Source: Oscillospiraceae bacterium
GTDB taxonomy: Bacteria > Bacillota > Clostridia > Oscillospirales > Ruminococcaceae
DNA length: 20,055 nt
Direction of reading: 5' to 3'
Assembly (NCBI GenBank): GCA_900765125.1
Contig: CAAFQL010000227.1
Location: 1 to 20,055, forward strand
Positions 14,575 through 20,055 of this stretch are shown here, piece by piece. The position numbers and the translations under genes are program-made. The first letter of the stretch is position 1; each line of letters begins with the position of its first letter. The notes beneath the pieces are model-generated. The model ran no database searches. It had not been told where the DNA came from and saw nothing but the letters and a program-made list of their open reading frames with translations.

Positions 14575-15200
14575 TGGATCTTTCAGAAAGAGCATGGGTA
14601 AAGCATACTGTTTTCCATCCCTTTGAGGGATTCGAGGATCTGCGCTGGAAAAAAGCAGGCTCTCTTTTATTTGCTAATATTGTAATAGTGCTGTGGTTTA
14701 TAGGTGCTGTTTTGTGTGAAAACTTCTATGGTAAGCAGTTTGTCATTGTAAATATAGATGAGTTCAGCGTTGTTCCGTTTATTATCAGAACGATAGTACT
14801 TTTTCTTGCCGGAGTTATTTCTAACTGGGCGGTATGCACTCTTCTGGATGGAGAGGGGAATGTGAGAAGAATATACATATACAGTGCCTATGCGCTTATT
14901 CCGTATGTTGCACAGCTGTATATTCAAACGGTACTTTCACATTTTCTTATACGTGATGAAGAAGTGCTTCTGATCATCGTAGAAGCGGTAGGTACTCTGT
15001 GGTCAGGTCTGCTTATATTCATGGCAATAAAGACGGTGCATCAGTTCAGCGTTTCAAAGACCATATGGTCACTTTTGCTTACAATAGCAGGAATGCTTAT
15101 TATATTGCTGCTTTTTGTGCTAATGATATCGCTGTTTCAGCAGATGTATGCTTTTATTGCCGAGATTTACACAGAACTTGAATACAGACTTAGAGCGTAG
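14571..15200 (+). CDS. YIP1-family integral membrane protein
   Basis: A 209-residue membrane protein with a short cytoplasmic N-terminus containing VFHPFEGFEDLRW, the characteristic 'HPxxxFxxL' start of bacterial YIP1-domain (PF04893) proteins, followed by about five hydrophobic segments (~30-50, 64-90, 102-125, 126-152, 163-190). A charged DGEGNVRR loop lies between spans two and three. Function of bacterial YIP1 proteins is not established; they occur next to ABC permeases and DUF5696 genes in Firmicutes (from memory, not searched). The start codon overlaps the stop of the NHL-TPR gene, so the two proteins are probably made in step. GAGGAGGAG upstream lies about 11 bases before the ATG; a second ATG three bases on is possible. 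It is a candidate for a membrane adaptor holding the extracellular parts near the permeases, which is inference. Confidence 0.82.
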   Translation: MMDLSERAWVKHTVFHPFEGFEDLRWKKAGSLLFANIVIVLWFIGAVLCENFYGKQFVIVNIDEFSVVPFIIRTIVLFLAGVISNWAVCTLLDGEGNVRRIYIYSAYALIPYVAQLYIQTVLSHFLIRDEEVLLIIVEAVGTLWSGLLIFMAIKTVHQFSVSKTIWSLLLTIAGMLIILLLFVLMISLFQQMYAFIAEIYTELEYRLRA

Positions 15201-15215
15201 GAAAGTGACGGTATT

Positions 15216-17381
15216 ATGAAAAGAATCACTGGCGTTATTTTTGCGGCTGCCCTTATGCTGAAAGGCACTTTTTTATATGCTGCTGCGGAAAATGCAGAAG
15301 AAATGCAGCTGTGTACAGAAAATGAAAATCTTTCACTGTATGTAAATTACGACAGTGGAGAAGTAATTTTGAAAGATAAGAAAAACGGATCTGTATGGCG
15401 TTCAACTCCTGAAAATGCAGATTCAGATATGATGGCAACAAATGCTGTTATATCAGAGCTTAAATCACCTCTCAGTATAACTTACTGTGAGCCTGAAAAG
15501 AGATCAAGTACAAAGCTTTCATCGCTGTACGGTGCTGATGTAATGGTGAAGGATATTACAGACGGTGTTAAAGTAACATATAAATTTAAAAAGGCAGGGA
15601 TAACCGTACCGCTGTGCCTTGTATTGGGAGAAAATTATCTTGAAGCAACGGTAGATGTATCAGGCATAAAGGAGAGCAAGGAGAGCAGAAAGCTCACAAA
15701 GCTTTCCATAATGAACAGCTTCGGTGCTGCTGGTTCAGATGATAAAGGGTATTTCGTTATACCTGACGGATCAGGTGCACTTATAAATTTCAATAATGGA
15801 AAAACAAATGCTAAAAGCTATACCGGTATGGTCTACGGCAGGGACATTACAAAAGTTCCTGTTACAATGCCTGATAATATAAAGCAAGTTTATTTTCCAA
15901 TGTATGGTATAGTAAGCGGTGACAGCGGTCTTATGGCAGTATGTACAGATGGAGATTCAAATGCACAGCTTACAGCAAGCGTAAGCGGAGTGTCCAGAAG
16001 CAGTTATAATCTTTGCAGCTTTGATTTTACACTGAGAAGTGATGATACCTACTATATGGCAGGGGACAGCAGTACAGCTTTTACGGTATTTGAAGACGGT
16101 GACATTAAGACGGATAAAATATCAATAAGATACTATCCTCTTGAAGATACAGGCAGAAAGGGTATGGATTATGTAGATGTTGCCGCAGCTTACCGTGAGT
16201 ATCTTATGAATGAAATGAATGTTGATAAAGCATATCATGAACCGGAACTTTACATTTCCCTTTATGGTGCTGTAGAAAAGAAACGTTCGTTCTTAGGCAT
16301 ACCAATTACTATGAAAACTGCACTTACTACATCTGAGCAGGCAAAGCGTATAATGGAAACTCTTAAAAATTCAGGTGTGGACAATTTGGTGGTAAGCTAT
16401 AATAAGTGGACAAATGACGGCATAAAAAATAAAGTTGATACAAAGGCAGAAGCCGCAGGTATTATAGGCGGTAATGATTTCTATGACCTTATTGAATATG
16501 CTGAGAAAAATGGTTTTATCCTTTATCCATCTGTGAAAAATACAGGCTTTAAGTCCGGCAGTGGCTACAGCGAACACAAAGACGGAACAGTTCGTGTATC
16601 CGGAGAATATGCAAGGCTGTATGATTATGACATTGTAAGCGGCAACGCTCTTAAATCTAAGGGTACGCTTGCATTACTGTCGCCTTCTGAATATCCTGAT
16701 ATGTTTAAAGAACTTTCCGATAACTTTTCAAAAAATGGAATAAAAAATATCAGCCTTTCGGAGCTTGCCTGCACTTTGTACGGCGATTATGGCAATTCTT
16801 CTATTTCAAGGGATAAGTCGCAGCGGCTGCTTGAAGATGGCTATAAAATTCTTGAAAACTCTATGGATAGTATTTTAGCAGATCGTGCAAATGCATATGT
16901 TCTTCCTTATGTGGAAAGGATAAGCAATGTTCCACTCAGTTCAGGAGGATATGATATTTTTGATGAGGATATACCGTTTTATCAGATAGTTATGCATGGG
17001 CTGAGATCGTATAGTACCGAACCTATAAATGGCAGTGCGGACAGCAGAGAGCTTTTGCTTCTTGCCATAGCATCTGGCAGCAACCCGAATTATGATATGA
17101 TAGGTGAGAAAACAAGTGTTCTTACGGGAACTGAGCTTGAAAATTTATACTACGCAAATCATGATGATTGGACAGATCAGGCTGCACAGGATCTTTTTTT
17201 TGTAAGAACAGTTCTTAAAGATGTCGGCGGACAGTTTATTACAGATTACCGACAGGAGGACAGTAAAGTCTATACGGAATACGAAAACGGCAGTGTAATT
17301 ATCACGGATTTTGAAAATATGTCAGTAACATCAGGAGGAAAAGAATATTTCCTCAGTGATTTTTCAGTGAGCGGAGGATAA
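15216..17381 (+). CDS. Secreted DUF5696-domain protein
   Basis: A 721-residue exported protein of unknown function. The signal peptide (about 1-23, ending LYAAA-EN) lacks a lipobox. The N-terminal ~330 residues are beta-rich (LSLYVNYDSGEVILKDKKNG, then GYFVIPDGSGALINFNNGK and MVYGRDI), resembling the substrate-side beta-sandwich found in front of glycosidase barrels. The middle (~340-600) alternates short strands and helices (VDNLVVSYNKWTNDG, FILYPSVKNTGF, GIKNISLSELACTLYGDYG, ANAYVLPYVERIS), like a TIM barrel, though I cannot assign catalytic residues. The whole pattern fits the DUF5696 family often found beside CUT1 permeases. It lies 15 bases after the YIP1 gene and 5 before the third permease. 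It could be an extracellular glycosidase for the transported sugar or a structural subunit. The start has only a weak ribosome site (GAAAGTGA). Confidence 0.85.
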   Translation: MKRITGVIFAAALMLKGTFLYAAAENAEEMQLCTENENLSLYVNYDSGEVILKDKKNGSVWRSTPENADSDMMATNAVISELKSPLSITYCEPEKRSSTKLSSLYGADVMVKDITDGVKVTYKFKKAGITVPLCLVLGENYLEATVDVSGIKESKESRKLTKLSIMNSFGAAGSDDKGYFVIPDGSGALINFNNGKTNAKSYTGMVYGRDITKVPVTMPDNIKQVYFPMYGIVSGDSGLMAVCTDGDSNAQLTASVSGVSRSSYNLCSFDFTLRSDDTYYMAGDSSTAFTVFEDGDIKTDKISIRYYPLEDTGRKGMDYVDVAAAYREYLMNEMNVDKAYHEPELYISLYGAVEKKRSFLGIPITMKTALTTSEQAKRIMETLKNSGVDNLVVSYNKWTNDGIKNKVDTKAEAAGIIGGNDFYDLIEYAEKNGFILYPSVKNTGFKSGSGYSEHKDGTVRVSGEYARLYDYDIVSGNALKSKGTLALLSPSEYPDMFKELSDNFSKNGIKNISLSELACTLYGDYGNSSISRDKSQRLLEDGYKILENSMDSILADRANAYVLPYVERISNVPLSSGGYDIFDEDIPFYQIVMHGLRSYSTEPINGSADSRELLLLAIASGSNPNYDMIGEKTSVLTGTELENLYYANHDDWTDQAAQDLFFVRTVLKDVGGQFITDYRQEDSKVYTEYENGSVIITDFENMSVTSGGKEYFLSDFSVSGG

Positions 17382-17386
17382 ACCTT

Positions 17387-18280
17387 ATGAAAATAAGCTT
17401 TCAGAAAAGAAAAAATCTCTACGGCTATGGATTTGTTTCTGTATGGTTCATAGGTGCGCTTATTTTCTTTATGATACCTCTTGTGCAATCATTTATCTAC
17501 TCGTTTTACGAACTGCGTCTGGATACAGGCGGTATGACAGGCAGCTTTGTAGGACTCAGCAAGTATAATTATGCACTTAATGAGGATCCCAATTACCGCA
17601 GCTATCTTGTGTCTGTTCTCAGATCGACCCTCTGGAAAACTCCGCTTATTATGGTGCTTTCTCTGTTTATTGCAGTTTTGCTTTGCCAGAAGTTCAAAGG
17701 AAGAACGGCTGCAAGGGCAGTGTTTTTTCTGCCGGTAATCATTGCTACAGGGCCTGTTTTCAATATAATCAGCGGTAATATGGCAAGTACCGGAAATGGC
17801 GGTGCAGATAGATTTTCCACAACGCTTTCTGTGGATCTTGTTGCAGAACTGATGAACTTTCTGGGGATAAACAGCATCTCCAAGCAGGTGACAGTATGGC
17901 TGGAGACAGCAGCAAGCGATATTTTTTCTGTAGTTTGGAGTGCAGGAATACAGATACTTATGTTTTTGGCAGCACTGCAAAATATCCCTGCCTCTGCAAA
18001 GGAAGCCGCACAGATAGAGGGTGCTACAGGGTGGGAATATTTCTGGAAAATAACACTTCCAAGCATAAGCCCCATGATACTTGCCTGCTTTATTTTCACT
18101 GTGATAGATTCTTTTACAGATCCCGGAAACGAGGTCATGGGAAGAATAGGTGATTTGCAGATGGACTGGAAATACGGTGAGGCGTCTGCAATGGCATGGA
18201 TATATTTTGCCTTCGTCATGGCTGCGGTAGGTATAATTACAGCTGTTATAAATAAATTCGTCTACTATGAGGTGGAGTGA
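17387..18280 (+). CDS. Sugar ABC transporter permease, MalF-like (pair 2)
   Basis: A 297-residue CUT1 permease, the first of a second pair in the same operon. The N-terminus is MKISFQKRKNLYGYGFVSVW, then a span and SFIYSFYELRLD, FVGLSKYNYAL, the MalF-type external loop. The EAA loop is canonical: SAKEAAQIEGATGWEYFWKITLP, from about residue 203, with Glu206. Between spans it has an unusually polar segment with Asn/Gly (SGNMASTGNGGADRFSTT, ~127-144) and a Ser/Asp-rich stretch that differ from the first MalF-like gene, so this is not a simple recent duplicate. GGAGG (17373-17377) lies nine bases upstream of the ATG, inside the end of the DUF5696 gene. Two long frames on the opposite strand are shadows. 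Predicted to pair with the next gene; whether it shares the single binding protein cannot be told. Confidence 0.92.
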   Translation: MKISFQKRKNLYGYGFVSVWFIGALIFFMIPLVQSFIYSFYELRLDTGGMTGSFVGLSKYNYALNEDPNYRSYLVSVLRSTLWKTPLIMVLSLFIAVLLCQKFKGRTAARAVFFLPVIIATGPVFNIISGNMASTGNGGADRFSTTLSVDLVAELMNFLGINSISKQVTVWLETAASDIFSVVWSAGIQILMFLAALQNIPASAKEAAQIEGATGWEYFWKITLPSISPMILACFIFTVIDSFTDPGNEVMGRIGDLQMDWKYGEASAMAWIYFAFVMAAVGIITAVINKFVYYEVE

Positions 18281-18281
18281 T

Positions 18282-19193
18282 ATGAGAAGTACAGAAAAGG
18301 CTGTTATCAGACGAAAATGCAGCGCTGTAATATGGAGTATATTTCGGTTTTTTATACTGTTTGGGCTAAGTTTTATCATATTATACCCGCTTATTTATAT
18401 GGTGAGCTGTGCATTTCGCTCTCCGGAGGATATGAACGATCCTACGGTCATATGGATTCCGAAGCATCCTACTCTTGCTGTTATACGTGAAACAATGGAG
18501 GTAATGGACTACTGGAAAACTCTTTGTACAACATTTTTGCTGAATGTAGGCTGTGCAGCTCTTCAAGTTATATCTTGTGCCGTGACAGGGTATGGCTTTG
18601 CAAGATTTAAGTTCAGGGGACGAGGACTGCTTTTTGGAATAGTTATCCTGATGATACTTGTACCGACTCAGATCATATCTATTCCACAGTATATGATCTT
18701 TCGCTATTTCGGACCATTTAATCTTATAAACAATCCCCTTTGTATGTATCTTCCTGCGGCAATGGGCTGTGGTATAAAATCAGGACTTATGATATTTATA
18801 TTCCGTCAGTTTTTCAGAGGACTGCCTACTGAACTGGAGGATGCGGCGTATCTTGACGGATGCAGACCTTTCAGGACTTTTTTATGTGTTTTTGCACCTA
18901 ATGCAAGATCCGCCTTTCTTACGGTTTTCCTGTTTTCAGTAGTATGGTACTGGAATGATTTTTATGTAAGTTCAACTTTTTTTGATAAAAACCAGACTAT
19001 AGCTCTTAGTCTTAAAAACCTTAATATATTGCTTTCACAGAAGCTTTTCGGCGGTGTTGATGTAAGTTTTCGTGAACAGATAGTATGGCTTGAGGCAGGA
19101 TGTTTTCTGTCTGTATTTCCTATTCTGATCATGTATATTTTTCTGCAAAAATATTTTACTGAAGGCATAGAACGTTCAGGACTTGCCGGATAG
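18282..19193 (+). CDS. Sugar ABC transporter permease, MalG-like (pair 2)
   Basis: A 303-residue CUT1 permease and last gene of the operon. The N-terminus is basic (MRSTEKAVIRRK), then LIYMVSCAFRSPEDM and the PTVIWIPKHPTL segment typical of MalG-type subunits. The EAA loop is divergent: ELEDAAYLDGCRPFRTFLCVFAP around 184-206. It keeps Ala-Ala and the Gly, but has Asp after Glu and Ala-Pro in place of Leu-Pro. The start at 18282 is used because GGTGGAG (18271-18277) lies four bases before it; the in-frame ATG at 18267 lies inside that site's upstream region and would overlap the preceding gene. Only one base separates it from the previous stop. Ends in GIERSGLAG, like other MalG C-termini. Needs an ATPase from elsewhere. 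Confidence 0.92.
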   Translation: MRSTEKAVIRRKCSAVIWSIFRFFILFGLSFIILYPLIYMVSCAFRSPEDMNDPTVIWIPKHPTLAVIRETMEVMDYWKTLCTTFLLNVGCAALQVISCAVTGYGFARFKFRGRGLLFGIVILMILVPTQIISIPQYMIFRYFGPFNLINNPLCMYLPAAMGCGIKSGLMIFIFRQFFRGLPTELEDAAYLDGCRPFRTFLCVFAPNARSAFLTVFLFSVVWYWNDFYVSSTFFDKNQTIALSLKNLNILLSQKLFGGVDVSFREQIVWLEAGCFLSVFPILIMYIFLQKYFTEGIERSGLAG

Positions 19194-19195
19194 CA

Positions 19196-19212
19196 TTGTG
19201 CAGTATGCACAA
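19196..19212. repeat. Perfect short palindrome after the transport operon
   Basis: TTGTGCA (19196-19202) and TGCACAA (19206-19212) around a three-base loop, starting three bases after the last permease stop. A T-run does not follow until about 19226, so it is a poor intrinsic terminator alone. It may stabilise the 3' end of the mRNA or bind a protein. Confidence 0.4.
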
Positions 19213-19253
19213 AAACTAAAGTTTCATTTTTACGTCCAGTGATACAGTTTTAC

Positions 19254-19282
19254 TTGACAAAAGAGACATTTGATGGTATAAT
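19254..19282 (+). promoter_or_regulatory. Sigma-A extended -10 promoter of the aquaporin gene
   Basis: TTGACA (19254-19259) and TATAAT (19277-19282) with a 17-base spacer, and TG at 19274-19275 giving a TGGTATAAT extended -10. Predicted start near 19289; leader about 35 bases with AAGGAA (19310-19315) eight bases before the ATG. Confidence 0.93.
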
Positions 19283-19323
19283 ATGTACATAAACAAAAAT
19301 ATTGTTTGAAAGGAACGATTAAA

Positions 19324-20037
19324 ATGTTAGAATCAATTCGTAAGTACATTGCAGAGTTTATAGGCACTGCTGTACTTGTAATTTTTGGCTGCGGAAGCGC
19401 AGTTGCAGCTAATGCTCTGCTTAATGCACAGGCTGTATTAGTACCGCTTTCATTCTCAACATTGGCTATTTCAGTTGCCTTTGGTCTTGTTATTATTGCA
19501 ATGGCATATTCTGTTGGAAATGTTTCCGGATGTCATATAAATCCGGCAGTTTCCCTTGGAATGCTCATTGCCGGTAAGATGTCCGTTACAGATTTTATTG
19601 GATATGTTATTTCTCAGATATTAGGCGGCATTGCAGGTGCGGCTATTCTTATGGCTATGCTTGGGGGTACTGAGTATGGTCTTGGTACTAACGGCTACGG
19701 AGATGCAAGCGCAATGGGCGCCTCTCTAACACAGGCTATGCTTGTTGAAGTAGTACTTACATTTGTATTTGTATTCGCAATTCTTGGTGTTACATCTAAA
19801 GAAAAGTACAGCTCTGTAGCAGGTGTCGTTATTGGTCTTACACTTACACTTGTACATATTCTCGGCGTTCCGTTTACAGGTACATCTGTAAACCCTGCAA
19901 GAAGCTTAGGTCCTGCACTGCTTATGGGCGGTGACGCACTTTCTCAGGTGTGGGTATTTATTGTGGCTCCTCTGGTAGGTGCAGCGATTGCAGCAATTGT
20001 ATTTATGCTTCTTCAGTCTGATAAGAAGACCAAGTGA
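19324..20037 (+). CDS. aqpZ: Aquaporin Z-type water channel (MIP family)
   Basis: Passive water channel of the cytoplasmic membrane, 237 residues with six spans. Both half-helix NPA motifs are present: HINPAVS (Asn73-Pro74-Ala75) and VNPARS (Asn190-Pro191-Ala192). The selectivity-filter residues by alignment with E. coli AqpZ are Phe53 (in VAFGL), His178 (in TLVHI), Thr187 (in FTGTSV) and Arg193. The Phe/His/Thr/Arg set marks a water-selective aquaporin rather than a glycerol facilitator, which would have Trp and Gly/Phe there. An earlier in-frame TTG (19306) has no ribosome site; ATG 19324 has AAGGAA eight bases upstream and its own promoter. Not obviously part of the sugar operon. The 18 bases after the stop show no terminator before the window ends. 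Confidence 0.95.
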   Translation: MLESIRKYIAEFIGTAVLVIFGCGSAVAANALLNAQAVLVPLSFSTLAISVAFGLVIIAMAYSVGNVSGCHINPAVSLGMLIAGKMSVTDFIGYVISQILGGIAGAAILMAMLGGTEYGLGTNGYGDASAMGASLTQAMLVEVVLTFVFVFAILGVTSKEKYSSVAGVVIGLTLTLVHILGVPFTGTSVNPARSLGPALLMGGDALSQVWVFIVAPLVGAAIAAIVFMLLQSDKKTK

Positions 20038-20055
20038 TTTTTGAAGTCCAGAGCA

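Noticed and set aside
17489..18379. Long open frame (296 codons) on the minus strand, and another of 205 codons at 17602-18219
   Set aside because: Both lie antisense to a permease gene with clear motifs and a good ribosome site. Their translations are rich in Cys, His and Arg or have no recognisable domain, and neither has a ribosome site. Shadows of the plus-strand gene.
1..20055. CRISPR arrays, insertion sequences, tRNA genes, prophage genes and direct-repeat arrays
   Set aside because: None seen: no regularly spaced repeats, no transposase or integrase motifs, no tRNA-like cloverleaf with TTCGANTC recognised by eye.

Overview
The window looks like a chromosomal stretch from a low-to-moderate-GC, plant-polysaccharide-degrading Firmicute, most likely a Ruminococcus-like member of the Oscillospirales. 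This is an inference. It rests on the AT-rich, Clostridia-like codon use, the consensus sigma-A promoters (TTGACA-17/18-TATAAT), the Thr-rich linker on a surface glycosidase-like lipoprotein, a type A RNase P RNA and sugar ABC permeases of the CUT1 type. No mobile element, CRISPR array, tRNA or prophage gene was seen.

Region 1 (1-3878, + strand) holds two carbohydrate-active genes in tandem. The first is a GH95 alpha-L-fucosidase cut by the left edge of the window. The second is a lipoprotein with a CBM35-like module and a GH26 (beta-mannanase-type) domain, whose expected acid/base Glu reads as Gln. Region 2 (3884-4303) is the RNase P RNA gene rnpB, with a perfect-consensus promoter and a strong hairpin terminator. 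The hairpin is shared with genes converging from the right.

Region 3 (4328-6257, - strand) holds a CPBP-family membrane protease, a small DUF4352-like lipoprotein downstream of it, and further upstream a 57-residue 2[4Fe-4S] ferredoxin with its own promoter and terminator. Region 4 (6584-8301, + strand) is a degenerate CPBP-like membrane protein whose stop overlaps the start of tadA (tRNA A34 deaminase).

Region 5 (8406-19193, + strand) dominates the window. It is an eight-gene, tightly packed operon behind one consensus promoter: a giant non-lipidated solute-binding protein with two N-terminal beta-rich modules; a MalF/MalG-like permease pair; an NHL-propeller/TPR protein with a C-terminal membrane anchor; a YIP1-family membrane protein; a secreted DUF5696 protein; and a second MalF/MalG-like permease pair. 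There is no ATPase gene, no regulator and only one binding protein. I infer an oligosaccharide uptake machine, powered by a shared MsiK-type ATPase, with an extracellular accessory complex of unknown job. It is the best candidate here for an uncharacterised system. Region 6 (19254-20037) is an AqpZ-type aquaporin with its own extended -10 promoter.
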